Positions 1 to 13,946 of a stretch of 64,000 nt of DNA are shown piece by piece. Location: contig CM029612.1 of NCBI GenBank assembly GCA_017311315.1, forward strand, positions 20,591,125-20,655,124. Direction: 5' to 3'. A model generated the notes under the pieces. It had not been told where the DNA came from. It worked only from the letters and a program-made list of their open reading frames with translations, and made no database searches. The position numbers and the translations under genes are program-made. The number at the start of each line of letters is the position of its first letter. Within the stretch, counting starts at the first letter, position 1. Source of the stretch: Dendrocalamus latiflorus (taxonomy: Eukaryota; Streptophyta; Magnoliopsida; Poales; Poaceae).

Positions 1-2272
1 CTAAGATAAGAAACTACAACCAATTAGAAGAGACTAGGGTCACCAAAACCTAAACAACAAGCACAAAACACCTAGTTCAAATCACCACCCACTACTCCAC
101 AAAGGTCTCTAAGCTAAGAAAAACTCAAGTTAAGAAGCGAATCAACAACCACTACTACAGAGAAGGTTATACTAGATGGCTCATCATAAATGGTTCTACA
201 GAATCTGTCAGTGTTAAGCTGCAGCGTAGTTATCTCAAATGGTTTTTACTAGCATAACCTTCTATGTTGCAGCCAATGAAAAGAACTGCCAGTGATGGCC
301 TACTCTATGGTCTCAAAGAATTGCCAGTCTTCCTTAGTCCATGTCAATAGAGCTTGAATATATCTAGTCAGAAAAGCCCCTTGCGCCATGTGGAGAACTA
401 CCCATAAATGAATCTACCATCCACATCATCTTAGTTACGAAATTAAAGTTTAAGCCTCACAAATTAATTAGCCAGGTCCATCCCATACTAGACATGTGGT
501 TGCACAGCAAAGCTTACATCAATGGTGCACAAAGTTAAGTTCTTAGACAATACCCAGGTAAGATATCCACATCCCAAAAAAATGCTAACCACACTTCCCC
601 CTTTACTGCACGATCACTTGTCCAAGTGAAAACCATTTTATATAACCAACGCCAATGACACTACCTATTTTATGGTACTTAGATTTTATAACTGTGGCTG
701 ACCACAACGATTCAGTATCTCATTAAGTCCAAATTAATTAATCCATATGTGATGATAAACCCAATGTACTACAAGCATGGCTAAGCATATTAAACATACA
801 ACTCATGTGACAACTAGTATTGCATAACTAAAATTATGGCATTCAAAATATCAAGGTGGAATTAATCAAGTTGGATAATAACTATTAGGTACAAAGGTTT
901 GTAGTAAATTAGCAATGCATGATAATTTAAAATAAAATAATAAATAAATAAATTAAAAACTAGGTTCAACATGATCAAAGGTCACAACTTGCATTGGCCT
1001 TACTTAGTTACCAATTCTTGATCTTCATCTCCTACTTCTACTCCTACGAAGATGTTACCTAACAAGAGAGAAAGCGAACAAAGCACAAAAAATTCAAATA
1101 AAATCCAAAAACTATAAAACCAAAACCAAAAGATAGAGTTCAATTTTAGATGAATTTAGGAAGAAGATTCGGGTCAATCAGAGTTCGGATGGAGAAGAAT
1201 GGGCATTTGAAAAAAATTTCCAGAAAATAAATCCCAAAAAAATTTGAGAAAAGCCATTGTGTTGTGCACCGAGTCTATGGAATAGTGCTAGTACACAATG
1301 GACACAGTGCACAGAATAGTGAACTAGACGCTGAGGTGGCAGACTCGACTGACTTGATGGACACGTGGCAAGGTGTGGCTGAGGTGGCGGTAACATGGAT
1401 TGACACATGTGCACTAAGGCTGATGTGGCACCTAACATGGTTATTGACATTGAAGATGACATGGCAAGGGTGAATTGGCATACGTGCGCTGACATGGAAG
1501 ACATGTGGCTTGGCACGTAGGCCTAGGGTTGACGCGGACTGCTGACTAGGACAACACAGTGCCTAGGCTGACATCATCCTACCGACGTCATCTGGTGCAT
1601 AGTTCGAAGAATCGTAGAGATCCAACAGTTATCAATGCACCACATGGGTGAATCACAACCGTCGGATCAAGGTGTCGGCGTGGATCTGGAGGAACAATCA
1701 TGATGATGATCGGACAAACGAGGGGCGACCCATGGTGCTCATTGACTGGCTAGTGGAGGTACAGCGTCGACTGCTGTCGAAGTGTCTGCATTAGACGCGG
1801 TGAGGTGGTGCGCTTAGTCGGCAAGCATGCTGCAGCGGAGGGGTGACACACGGTGGGAAGGTCAGATGGCAGCTCTGGTTGATGGCTTACCAGTGAAGCA
1901 AGGCGGTCTTTTTCGTCTCCTCCAGCGATGGTGGCGAAGACAATGGAGGTCATGGCGAAGACTAGGTCGAAGGAATTAGGATTTGGCCCAAAATGATTTT
2001 CAAAATTTCTAGAGATTTATGAATTTAGAAATTGAACTAAATCAAATTAAGATCTAGAAAATACCAAACAAATCCAAAAAATTCAAAATAATTCCTTGCA
2101 ATGCAAGGAATCCAAATAAAATAATTTTAGGATTAATTGAAGTTTACATTAGTCACATTATATCTTTTAAATTTCTAAAAATTCAAATTGAGCTTTAATT
2201 AATCCCAAAAAATCTAAATGGTGAACTTTATTTTAAAAACTTTAAAAAGGCTCTAAAAAACAGGTTGGTACA
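1..2272 (-). repeat. Ty3/gypsy 3' LTR, truncated by window start
   Basis: The segment aligns in order with the LTR at 4449-7539; for example, the stretch near 480-600 matches 5370-5480 and the end near 2250-2272 matches 7510-7539. It ends in GGTACA and is followed by a pyrimidine-rich stretch that is a polypurine tract on the minus strand. Because the coding remnants between the LTRs read on the minus strand, this is the 3' LTR. About 800 bp must lie before position 1. The two LTRs differ by many substitutions and indels, so the insertion is old. No host gene is seen in this stretch; the short reading frames around 1178-1953 lie in the GC-rich part of the LTR. Confidence 0.8.
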
Positions 2273-2286
2273 AACCTCCCTCTTAA
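2273..2286 (-). other. polypurine tract of gypsy element
   Basis: On the minus strand the bases directly before the 3' LTR read AAGAGGGAGGTT, the expected primer for plus-strand DNA synthesis. The tract fixes the orientation of the element. Confidence 0.7.
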
Positions 2287-2313
2287 ATAGAATCTCGACC
2301 CCTAGATTCATGC

Positions 2314-3697
2314 TTAATGAAGGAATAGGTTTGGAAATTCTGCTATGAGATCCTCATCACGCTCCCAAGTTGCTTCCTCTTTAAAGTGATTGCTCCCCTG
2401 AACCTTGCAGAAATGAATGACCTTACTCCTAGTCATACACTCAAACATTTCTAGAATTTTGACAGGGTGCTCCTTGTAAGTAAGATCCTCTTGAAGATCC
2501 ACAGCTTCCATTGGCACTGACTTTTCTGGCACCCGCAAATAATTCTTCAACTGAGACACATGGAAGACATCATGCATCCCACTGAAAGACGCGGGTAACT
2601 CTAGCTAATAAGCAACCTCTCCTTTACGCTTCAAAATCTTGAATGGCCCAACATATCTTGGCGCAAGCTTTCCTTTCATATGAAATCTCTTGACTCCTTT
2701 GAATGGCACAATCCTAAGATACACATAATTATCTAGCTCAAAGCCCAAATATCGATGGCAATTATCTGCATAACTTTTCTGTCTAGTTTGAGCTATCCTC
2801 AACCTTTCTTGCATTATGCAAACTTTTTCCTCAGCTTTTTTTAAACACTCCAGACCAAAGACTTGACCTTCCCTAGTCTTTTTCCAATTGAGAGGGGTTC
2901 ATCATTTCCTTTATCTGCAAACTAGATTGATAACTATTGTTGTAGGAGAATTGTGCAAAAGGCAAATACTTGTCCCACTTGGCTCCATAATCTAACACAC
3001 AAGCTCTTAGCATATCCTCAAGAATCTAATTTACACACTCAGTCTGCCCATCCGTCTGGGGATATTATAATGTACTGAAATTCAGATGAGTGCCCATTGT
3101 TTTATGGAAACTTTCCCAAAATCGAGATGTAAACTACAATCCGCGATCTGACACTATCTTTTTGGCACGCCATGGAGACTTACAATTCTTGATACTTACG
3201 GATCTGCCAACTTATCACCAGCATAAGTTGTCTTGACTGGAATGAAATGAGAAACTTTTATTCAACGATCCATAATTACCCAAATTGAGTCAAAACCTTC
3301 CTTTGTGTTAGGAAATCCTATAATGAAGTCCATAACAACTTATTCCCACTTCTACTCAGGAAATGGTTGCAACAACCTGCTGGTTGTTGATGCTCAGCTT
3401 TGACCCTCTGACACACATCACATAGTGCAACCTACCCTGCTATCTCCCACTTCATGCTAGGCCACCACTACTTGTCATTGATATTCTAATACGTCTTAGT
3501 ACTACCAAAAATGAATCACATACAATGACTTATGAGCTTCCTTGAGCACCAATTTCTTGAGCTCCTTATTTGGTACATACAAGCACTCCTTGAACCATAG
3601 AGTACCTTGTCCATCCTCTGTAAAAGCTGAAGCTTTACCTTTTCTTAGGTTGCAGCGTCTGAGATTGATATTCTTCCAAGTATTCAAGCTCATGCTA
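2314..3697 (-). pseudogene. Ty3/gypsy integrase remnant
   Basis: Read on the minus strand, broken frames give the end of a gypsy pol polyprotein. First comes a zinc-binding integrase start (3502-3693, with phrases such as GQGTLWFKE and KEAHKS). Then comes a stop-riddled catalytic core between 2900 and 3500. Last come two clean C-terminal pieces: 2605-2814 (KGVKRFHMKGKLAPRYVGPF) and 2314-2577 (HDVFHVSQLKNYLRVPE, then ATWERDEDLIAEFPNLF). The last piece is the conserved tail of grass gypsy integrases of the Tekay/Del-like kind; the lineage is inferred. Reverse transcriptase and RNase H are absent, so a large internal deletion separates it from the gag-side remnant. Confidence 0.85.
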
Positions 3698-4277
3698 GTG
3701 TACCAACTCCTATTGTAGCACTTGTAATTGTTGCCAGTTCTTGATGCAGCTTCTTTAGCTGCGACAACTCCAACTGAGCATCCCTCAATTTTGCATAAGT
3801 GCTCTCCAACTCCAAGTCCAAGTGGTTGTAAGCATCATCTTGCACCTTGACAAGAGAAGCCATATGGACAATAGTGGGATCGGTCTCACCTTCTGAACTC
3901 CTGAACATGTTAAAGACTTCCCCTTCTTGTGGTAGGGAAAGTAGCAATATGGAGTACCAGCCAAGGGGCAACGATGAGTGAAACTCAAGTGTGTGAGAGC
4001 TACTTGAGTAGCTTCTTGACATCCCAGCTTGAAAGTATCTTGATCCACTGTGAAGTGGGAAGGGCGTCTATCCTGTCCACTCTCGGAGAAAATGATAATT
4101 CTGACCCTCCAGACCTCCCTCCATCCCTGGTGGTAGTAAATCTGTGCAACTAAGGGTAGCGAGTGTAACCCAAATCCTGAAGCATGAGCCACAACTCCCC
4201 ACAAAACCCATCTTTGTCACTGGTGAACAAATTGTGGAACAACATCTACAAAATTTTAAGATAGGTAAAGTCAACAA
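3690..4277 (-). pseudogene. gypsy gag-side remnant with coiled coil
   Basis: Two overlapping minus-strand frames (3690-4022 and 3785-4204) lie between the PBS and the integrase remnant. The first carries a heptad-rich stretch (LDLELESTYAKLRDAQLELS) that looks like a coiled coil. Its place next to the PBS makes it a leftover of the gag region or leader ORF of the deleted element. It is disrupted by frameshifts, and I recognise no catalytic motif. Confidence 0.45.
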
Positions 4278-4431
4278 AAGCTTGACAATTCAGATAGAGA
4301 CAAGATCAAGACACAAAGAAAGAAAAGGAAGAAGTAAAGAAGCTTAATATTTTTATTATTTAGTTTTTATGAGTTTTATAGATCCTTAAGGTTGTCCCTT
4401 TCCACCTAGGGCTTCGTCCTACAGTCAATAT

Positions 4432-4446
4432 GGCTCTGATATCACA
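4432..4446 (-). other. primer binding site, tRNA-iMet type
   Basis: On the minus strand this reads TGTGATATCAGAGCC, close to the plant initiator-methionine tRNA site TGGTATCAGAGCC with a G-to-A change. It abuts the LTR at 4449 and shows that this LTR is the 5' one. Confidence 0.75.
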
Positions 4447-4448
4447 TC

Positions 4449-7400
4449 TGTTGAGACCGAATATGCAAATCTGGACTCTCTGTGTATTCTGCACTAGTTC
4501 AAGATCACGCTAGTGTACACAGTGGAAACATAGATGAAATTTAACCACATTATGATTAACTAAGAAAAGAGTATGATATTATTAATTGTCAAAGTTGTGA
4601 TCTTATGGCCAAACATACAATTTAATAGCCCCAAAGGCTCCAATAAAACTAGCAGCCAAAAGACAATGAAAAGCATAGTAACCATTCGACGGTATGTGAA
4701 ATCCTAATCGGAGAAGTCATCAAAGTATCCTCCTTCAAGTACCTCTGGTTAATATGGTTATTCTTCTTCAACTAAGCAAGTGTGAATATAGCCATCCGTA
4801 CATAGAGTACTCAGTAAGTCTTTTGTAACAAGATGCAATATAATTATGCAAGGCTTGCGAAATAATAGCTGAAGGGTTATTTTGCAGAAATCAACAGTAT
4901 AAAGTAAATACAACAATTAGATTGAAAGCAAACTGTAAAACAAATAATAAATAGATATTCAAAAAGAATTGACATAAACCACCAGTGAACTAATCATTTG
5001 CTTTCCCGATTCAACCTATCCAAAATTTCATGAAATCTCTACCCCTCATGTGAAATCACTGAGCATTGCTCATAACCAAGGACAAGGCTATTTGAATAGT
5101 TTTACACTCTACAATGATTCCGCAACTTTACCCACAAACATGATCATCTCATATTGCCACACGATTTACACACTTCCTTTGGTATGTGGCAGAGAGTTCA
5201 TGACAAGGCCTTTACAATACTTAATCTCAACCTAATCTCGTCCGCTAAGGTTTCGCTGCTAAGTAGGCTAACCACCTAGATGAATAAGCCGTGCCCTGTG
5301 GAAATGTGTAACCGACACCCACTGATATCTCAATGGAAAAACCAAAATTGAAACATCATAAATTAATTAGTCGGGTCCATCCCATACTGGACATGTGGTT
5401 GTACGATACAGCTCAAATTAATGATGCACAAAATTAAGTCCTTAGACATTACCCAGATGAGACATACATATCCCAATAAGTGCTAACCACACTTTCCCCT
5501 TTACTACACGATCACTCGACCAAGTGAAAATCATTTTATATAATCAACACTAATGACACTACCCATGTCATGGTACTCAAATTTTATAACTATGACTGAC
5601 CACTATGATTCAGTATCTCATTAAGTTGAAATTAATTAATTAATCCACATATGATGATGAACCCGATGCACTACAAGCAGGCTAAGCATATTAAACATAC
5701 AACCCATGTGATAACAAGTATTGCATCATTAGATGAATACCCATCCTATGGTAATAATGGAATCATGGCATTCAAATTATCAAGGTGGAATTAATCAAGT
5801 TGGACAATAACAACCAGGTACAAAGGTTTGTATTAAAATAGCAATGCATGATAATTCAAAAAAATAATAAATAAACAAATTTGAAAACTAGGTTTAATAT
5901 GATTGAAAGACATGACTTGCCTTGACCCTGCTCAAATATTGACTCCTGATCTTCTAGTCATACTTCTGCTCCTTTAAAGACGTTATCTAATGCGAGAGAA
6001 AACGAGTAAAATATAAATAAATTCAAATAAAAACCAAATAAACTATAAAAATCACAAAACTAGAACCAAAAGATAGAGCTTAATTTTAGATAAATGTAGG
6101 AAGAAGAATCAGGTCAATCAGAGCTAGGACAAAGAAGAACATGCTCTCAAAAGATTTTCTAGAAAATAAATTCCTAAAAAGATTAAGAAAAACTATTGTG
6201 TTGTGAACCTAGTCTACGGAATAGTGTGATCTACCATGAACGCGATGCATGAATAGTAGATGTGCTAAAGCGGCTTGTTGACGTGGTGGCTGACTAGGCA
6301 TTAGGGCAGATGTGGCAATGACATGTGGCACTAATGTGTAAGGATGACGTGGTGCGATGCGGTGGCATGGTTGTGCCTATGTGGTTGACACATGGACGAC
6401 ACGTGGCTCCTAGGGCTGACATGGCATCCGGCATGGATGCTGGCATGGATGCTTATGTGGCTCAGCACACGGGTCTATGGCACAGTTCTTTTGACCTGTG
6501 GACACCACACGTTGTTGGCACAACTCACAATGGATCGGACCAACAAAGGAGACAAAGGGTTGGTCGGTGTGCAATGATGTCAGAGGGGTGTCAACTCAGT
6601 GCGTAGCTCGGGGCTACGGTTCGGTGGGAGAACGGACGATATAGGAACTGAGGCGGCGAGTGGCGACTAACGTGATGTGATGCCGGTCGATAGTGAGGAA
6701 AACACGACAGAGTGGAGTGGCGAAGTGGGACTGCTGGTGAGTGCTGGAGAGGATAGGCTAACCGGTGGCAGGGCTTACCAGCGGCAAGGCTCGACGGTGC
6801 ACACAAACCACAACACCGCACGGGCGAAGATGACGGCGATGCATGGGTGAAGACAATGGTGATGAAGGTGTAGCTCGACAAGGACAACGTGACTTCGGGA
6901 TGGCTCAGGGATGGTAAAATGAGGGTGGCTCAACCTTTTATGGCGTGGACAAAGGAGTTCGAGGGTGGCATGAACGATGAGACCAAGGCGGCGGCATGGA
7001 CATCGGGAGTTCAGCTCGGAGATGACACAAACACCGAGGTGAAGTCTGGCTCAGGCACAGCTTGAAGACAATGGCATGATAGGTGGGTCCCACCTATCAG
7101 CGACCGTAAGGAATGGACGGCCCAGATGCGGACACACGGTGAAGCCGATGGTTGACACGTGGCACACGGCAAGGCAGGCTGGGCCGGTGCATGGGCTTGG
7201 TTGGGCCAGAGGGAGATGGGTCCGACCTTTGGGTTTCATCGAAGAGGCTTTTAGGGAATTTAGATATTTTTCTTATTTATTAAATTCACATAAATTCAAT
7301 TGACTTCTAGAAAATAGCAAATAAATCCAAAAATATCCCTGAAAATTCATAAAATTCCTTGCATCACAAGGAACCTGAATAAAATAATTTCAAGAATAAT

Positions 7401-7539
7401 TGAAGTTTAACTTAGTCACATTAAATATTTTAATTTTTCTAAAAAATCAAGTTAAGCTTTAGTTAATTCCAGAAAAATCCAAATGGTTAATTTTATTTTA
7501 AAAACTTCAAAAAGGCTCTAAAACACAGAGAATGTTACA
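4449..7539 (-). repeat. Ty3/gypsy 5' LTR
   Basis: The LTR runs from TGTTGAGACC to AATGTTACA, 3091 bp. It is preceded by the PBS and is the partner of 1-2272. Its first 90 bases resemble the LTR starts at 10697, 14323 and 27060 (shared phrases such as TGCACTAGTTCA), so four members of one LTR family are present. It carries no host gene; the short frames at 6325-7303 are chance ORFs in its GC-rich half. Confidence 0.85.
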
Positions 7540-8232
7540 CTCAATCATACCAATACCACGGTAGCAACGCATTTGAGCTGCGGTAGTACTGTTTTACAGA
7601 GGGAAGAAAATCTCCTAAAATATACCTCTGTAAAATAACTACCACCAACTAAAATACAGTCATACCGCAATGTAGTAATACTAGTCATGTAATGCAGTCA
7701 TACCGCTGTGGCACTACCGGTCAAGAATTGTGGTAATACGATTTCAGTTAAAGTCTAAAGCAACACCTCTCTGGAAATAACGTATTAGTATGTAATACCC
7801 AGTAGTACCAATGCAGTGGTACTACCGCAGTTACAATAGTGGTCATATCAATTTTCAAAAAAAATCAGAGAGGGTTAAAAAATGAATTCCAAATGCATGC
7901 ATGCATTAAGATTGATAAATATGGCACAAAATTATCTTCAAGCTACTACCAATGACCCCTGTTAACAGTATAAAATCTAGCCTACCAATCCGGTCTTTAT
8001 CCAATATACATCAAGACAGGTAAAATCTATAAAAGAAGTCCTTAGGATAATTTATACCTTTGCCTTGAGTTTTTCTTGAGCTATGTCAATCCAAAATTAT
8101 CCTTGTATGCCTTTTCTATGATATCATCAAAATCCAGGACTAAACCTTTTAGTTATTTTAACACACACATTAGTATCTTAAGAAGAGTCATTATTAATTA
8201 TCAAGATGGTTTTTAAGGGCCTAGATGCTTCA
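7540..8232 (-). repeat. truncated SIRE-like LTR fragment
   Basis: The order of blocks matches part of the solo LTR at 42766-45571. It has imperfect GCGGTAGTAC/GGTACTACCGC motifs, then CAATCCGGTCTTT and ACCTTTGCCTTG (compare 44250-44340). The gypsy LTR cuts its left side. It probably ends near GATGCTTCA, just before the gag remnant, and so would be the 3' LTR of the interrupted gag element. The right boundary is inferred. Confidence 0.5.
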
Positions 8233-8492
8233 ACACTCCTGAGAAAGATACAACTCAAAGAGACCAACCTATCTAAGTCTAGATCCTCAATTAAAACCCC
8301 AGATGCTATGCAATGATGAAAAGGGGAATTGAGAATTGCTCAAGTAATTATACCGTAGTCGATAAAGAGGAAGCAGGAGCACAGTGCAGTCTCAAAGGTG
8401 ATAGACATCATTAGAAGTACATGTGAGGAATATCCAAAATAGCATCCAAGATGTCTATGATTTCCTCATCACCTGAAAAGTCTATCTCAAGG
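8233..8492 (-). pseudogene. SIRE-like gag remnant, 3'-most piece
   Basis: The minus strand of 8413-8492 reads an acidic stretch (DEEIIDILDAILDIPHMYF) ending in a stop codon. It continues, across the solo LTR inserted at 8493, from the gag piece at 10501-10696. 8233-8412 is non-coding DNA between this frame and the LTR fragment. Assignment rests on collinearity with the gag pieces further right. Confidence 0.45.
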
Positions 8493-10500
8493 TGTTGGAT
8501 CAAAAATGGCAACAGAGGGGGGGGGGTGAATGGTGCCATTTAAAATTCGCCCCAAAATATCCACTAGCAATTCTTTCTCCTCCGATAGCTATGATAGCTA
8601 TGAAGTTAGAAAATAGTTTTTTTTGCACTTACTGGTAGCTGAAATTAAATTTGAGAACAAAAGACTAGCTGCTGCTAACCAGTTTTAACGAGAGCTAAAA
8701 ACTGAGCGCTTCAGTCCAACTAAAAATGGATGCTGCAATCGAATACTCCTGACACAGAAAAGATCAATTGACTGATAGCTTCAATACCCAAAAAGAAGGA
8801 TAGACATAACCGAAAGCCAAAGAGACAAAAGAAAGCTAAACACTGATATGAGCAAACTGAAAAAGTACAGGTACATGTCTCTCTTGGCAGATGACACACC
8901 AAAACAGCCGAACACTCCAGAGAGCTGATTAAGTCTAACCCTGAGAATAACTAGACGATTTATTAAATCAACAAAGAAGTGACAAGGCTGTTATCCGAAA
9001 AAAAATCTACATAAAGAACACACACAAAAATCTGTTCGGCAGAACACTACAAAGACAATGATTAAGGTGTTTCATCCGCTAGTTCTCAACTTGAGTTTGA
9101 TTGCTCGGTTGAAGAGATGTTTCTCCGAGAACTGTAGACCGAACAAAGTGGAGTAGACAACTGTTTAAAAGAAACACTCACTGGCAAAAGACAGCCAAGA
9201 AAATGCTTCTGCTAGCAGGACATCCAGGGAGACAAAAACTAACCGAAAAAACTAAGTAAAGCCGTATGAAGAAAATCACTGCGATTGATGAACTTTTTGG
9301 AATAAAAATCTGGACTTAAAACACCAACAAAGAGGAAGAAGCAAACAACTAGCTGAAAACTTGTTTGTACATTGATTACTGAGAAGATACGAACACAAAG
9401 AAAATGGAAGCATCAGGATGTAAAGACTGAAGTGCAGGCTCGGCAGTCTGGCAGCATTTCAACCGAAAGCAAAAAAACATCCAATGGCTTGCTGCTCTTC
9501 CAATCAAAGACATTAAAAATTAGCCAACCATTCCCAAGAAATGAAGAATCAAGGAACAGTTCGGCAGGAACAAAGATAGAGCAAAAGCCAGCAATAGAGA
9601 CTTTGAACTAACACCTAATGCTGCCAAAAAGGATACAGCAAAGAAGACAAAAAATCAAACAAAGAAGATTACTACAGGAGACAGAGACATGAACGAAACC
9701 CAATCATCTCAAACTCATAAATCTTTATAGAGATACAGAGACATGAATGCTTACAAAGAGTTATTCTCAGCTCATCTCTCTCTCAATCTCACACTAACTA
9801 AGTCCCCATACATGCTTGAAAATCAAGAAATCATAGCACATATGCATAGGGGACAAACTCACACCAACTCTCTCTCAAGCCATCTCTCCCAAAATCATAC
9901 TTTCATTTCATACTCATTTTCAATGAGAGCTACTAGACAACACCCTCTCTATTTATAGCCTCCACTAATGGGTTTGCAACACACTTTACCCATTAGCTCT
10001 CAACAACTCATGGCGTTTTATCCACAATCCACTTCCTTTAGTGCAGCTTTGCATATTCACCAAAACGCCCCTCGCGCACCTTCCAGGAAGCTTCCTCATT
10101 CCTTGCTCTCCAAGCCACGCGGCCACCTCGAGTCCTCGCCGTCTTCAGCACACCTCGACCGTTCTGACCTCGGCACCGCCTGCGCCTAGTCCGGTCATCC
10201 CGTGCCTCGCCACGACTCCACCTTGACGTCTTGCAGCCATCACAGACAAGAAACAAATCACATAGCACCACCCAAAATATTATAACCATACATTAGCATC
10301 AGACGACATACTCAAAGCCCAAACCGACCAAAACGAAAATAAACGACTTAAGCACGTCCGACCTAGTTCGACAAGGTCCGACCGAAACCGATTGCACCGC
10401 GCAACGACATGGCTCGAACCACTCAAACCAAACTCAAACTTTCCCGAACACGCGTCAATTACTCATCACAAACATGGGGTCACAACCACATGGTCTCTCA
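8493..10500 (-). mobile_element. solo LTR, SIRE/Maximus-type copia
   Basis: It runs from TGTTGGATC to CATGGTCTCTCA, 2008 bp, with the 5-bp target duplication CAAGG at 8488-8492 and 10501-10505. The left end shares the 'GAGGG..GGTGAATG' pattern with the LTRs at 19904, 42371 and 42766. In the PBS-bearing copies that end adjoins the PBS, so this copy is also minus-oriented. A run of about 12 G lies near 8517. The small ORFs at 9372-10289 are inside the LTR and are not genes. Confidence 0.85.
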
Positions 10501-10696
10501 CAAGGCAAAAAGAGCCATAAGTGCCTTAATACCCATCGGTGCCTCAGTACTAGGATTGGTGATAAAAGACATGGGAATCTAGTACTGGCACACACGACAT
10601 GTAGGAACAATAGTATATAAACCATAAGAAGGATTAGCATGAAAAACATGAGAATGTACATGAGCACTACCTAGACCTCTCTTGGGCCCTCTCCAA
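10501..10696 (-). pseudogene. SIRE-like gag remnant piece
   Basis: A short low-complexity coding-like stretch on the minus strand, rich in Gly, Ser and His codons at its start. It sits between two solo LTRs and would join 13947 on one side and 8492 on the other once they are removed. Its phase is broken. Confidence 0.4.
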
Positions 10697-13600
10697 TGTC
10701 AGACCCCGAAGCAACAACTCCAGAAATCCTCTGTGTAAATTGCACTAGTCCAGGATTAGCTAGTGCACACAGTGGTAACAGAGATATATATCAAGCACAA
10801 TGGCAAATTTTATTTAACTGAATATGGACGTGATAGCTAAAGTTTACATCAATAGCCTATAGGCCAAATTTAAATATAAGCTATAGAAAATAAAACCAAA
10901 GCAGAAGAAGCCCAACAAACTTGTCCACAGGCAAACGACACTAAGATGTGGCCTATCCATCCTGATCCTCACCGAAGTCGAAGCAGTCCTTCTCTGAGCA
11001 ATAGAATTAAGTAAGAGTGAGCACATAAAATGTATTCTGCAAGTTACACAAAGAAATGCAATATTAATGCAAGGCTAACAAGTGAAGGCATATAGGGTTA
11101 ATTGAGCGTAAAATAACATTTAAAGAAATACCGTAAATAGATTGAAATTTGCTAAATTTAATACAGTAAATAAAAATAGTAATATAAACAAAATAATACC
11201 GTTGGCATAGGCACCAACCTAACCACAGGTATCTCACTCGGACCATCTTTCCCAAAAGATCTTATATAGATTCCATCCATCCATAAGCATTTTATAAACC
11301 ATTTTAAAAAACAAAATCTAATTTGTGAAAGACTTTACTCAGCTTGCACATGACCATGGGCACAGCTATCTAGGATAGTTTATACACTCCGCATATGTGG
11401 TACAACTTTACCCACAAGATATGATTATCTCATAATGTTGGCCATTACATGCTTTTGTAGGCGCGCGACTGAGAAAATCATAACAAAGCATATACAATGC
11501 AAAGTCGTCAACCTGGCCTCGCCTCTGCTAAGGTTTCACCACAACATAAATCCACAAGTTGGGGCCCCCACTTGTGTCATGTGAGACTTCTCGCAGCCTA
11601 CGCCACGCTCACATTCAACCTTTAGCAAGACTCTGGTTGGGACCTGCAAATTAGTCAACTAGCACTATCCCATACCAGCCTTGTGGAAGTATGATGGGGA
11701 TTTATAGCAATAGCGCATAGACTGGTCCTTAATTTGACTTAGGCGCTACCCACATACCCCTTATGCTAGGTATCAACATTGTGTCACTGGAAATCAATGA
11801 GAACCAACAAGCACCCACCACCATACTATTGCCTAAGTCTAAACTGTGTTTCATATTTTATTTTGAAATATTTCAGAGACTTTTTAACTCACCGAAGTCA
11901 AGAGTATATTTTAAAACTCATCACTTTATATGAAAAGTTATCCCAAACCTAAAGTTATTTCTAAGCATGTTTAAACAATTTCTACAAAAAATATTTCATC
12001 TAATACTAATGTCCTAACCAGAGTTTTATTCTAGGGTGACAATGTATCTGGGAATCAATATCAATGGAGGTATTAACAAGTAGGCAATAAGTAAGTTTAA
12101 AACTAAATTCAAATACGTTAAATAAAAATATGCATACAAAATAATTTAAAATAATATAATTTTATTTACAAACTGGTATCAACATGATCAAGGTGTGTAA
12201 CTAGCCTTGCTTTGTGAATTTGTGAGAATTATCGTCAAAGAATTCCTCAAAATCGTTGTTGTCTACACATGAAAATAACTCACCAAACTCAAATAAAATC
12301 CAAAATTTTTTAAATCATGCAAGATTTGGATTGGTCTTGGTTTTAGATGAATTTAGAAATTTGAACAGGTTCAATCGGAGCTAGATTGAAGGAAAACGGG
12401 CTTCTAGAAGTTTAAACACTAAAGCAATAGATAAATTGGGATTTTCTGCATTATTTTTGTATTGAAAAAGATGTTTGTTTGGCAGAAATTAAATTTTGGT
12501 TTTCAGCCAAAATAAATTTCTAAAGATGCAAGGCTAATGTCAGCCCTAATTGAAATCTCATCTTTGAGATTGACACATGGGCCTGGGTCCATAGACTGGA
12601 TCCACGAACCGTAGAAGCTATTGAGGTGCCATGGGGGAAGGTGGCGTGGCACTCAACGATGAGATGGTGTGCAAGCGGCGCCATGTGGTGGCCACGTCAG
12701 CGTGCCACGCCTATCGGCGTGCTGATGTGGCGGGCAATGGTGGAGGTGCACGACCCAATGGCTCACCAGCGGTCAGGCGCATGGCAGAAGCCAACAAGCG
12801 GTGCAGGAGAGAGAGGGGGATGTGGTGATCGTGATTATACCTTACGCGGTGGTCGAAGGCAAATAGAGGCAGCCAATGGCATGCATAGGCAGTGGTGGCA
12901 CTCGGCTTTCGGTGGGTAGGGTACTCCAGCAGTGCTCGGGCTCAGAGGAGAAGTGGAAGATGCTCGTGGTGGCACGGTGAAGGTTGTCGAGGTGTTGGTG
13001 AGACTGGCCGAATCACCAGCAATTTCTCGCCGTAGACCTCGCTAGATCTTGGAGCAGAGAAGAAATGAGAGGGAGCTCTTTAGGGCATGGGAAAAGAATT
13101 GGGAAGTGAGGTGGGGTGAAATGAGGAGAAGGGTGCCAAGGGAGGCTTTTATAGGGCCTGGAGGGGGAGAGGAAAGGCCAAGGGGCTTGCCGAAGTTAAA
13201 GCCATGGTGGTGGTGTTTAAAGAAGGGAGATAGTGAGGTTTAAAGGAGGGAAAGATGGTGGGGTGTTAGTGGGGTGGATTAAGGCCGTTAACGGCATCAA
13301 ATGCCCATGCCATCATGAGGTAACCTAAGTTTTTAAAACCTTGGGGGGCAGCCATGGCGGTCAGACAGAGATACAAGAAAAGAGCGCAGGGAGATGACGG
13401 GTGGGCTCCATCAGTTGGTGAGAGGGAAGAGGAGAGAGTATGGTCGAGAGGGAGGAGGGGATGGTGATGTGTGGTACAGAGGTGGAGTATCAGTCTTTTT
13501 TATTTTTAGAAAACGCCCAAAAATTAAACAAGAGCTTAGAAAATAGCAAGTAAAGTTTGAAAAATTCACAAAAATTTCTGAATATATTTTGGACTTAGAA

Positions 13601-13946
13601 AAAATATTTCAAACTTAAAGTTGGTTTTTAATTTTACATAAAATACTTTTTAACTTTGAAATTGATTTTTAAATTCTAGAAAATTCTTAGAAATCTAAAT
13701 AAATGCCAAATGCTTTAAAAATAAATATTTCAATTAGTATTTTTACAAAAAAATTAAAATACTCTTATTCAATAATATTTTTATATTTTACTTAAATTAC
13801 TTTTCAAGAAAAAGCCTTTTTAAAAAGCAGAAAAAACAAGGTTGATAAAAACTTCAAAATTCAGGCAACCAAATAACATTTATTTTTATTTTTAAACAAT
13901 TTAGTTTTTTACTAATAATATTAAAATAAACAGCCCGGCTATGACA
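10697..13946 (-). mobile_element. solo LTR, Ty3/gypsy
   Basis: A 3250-bp LTR from TGTCAGACC to CTATGACA, with inverted termini TGTCA/TGACA. The flanks TCCAA (10692-10696) and TCCTA (13947-13951) match at 4 of 5 bases, which suggests an aged duplication. The first 90 bases resemble the LTR starts at 4449 and 14323. No internal domain is present. The short ORFs at 12626-13243 are in its GC-rich middle. Confidence 0.8.
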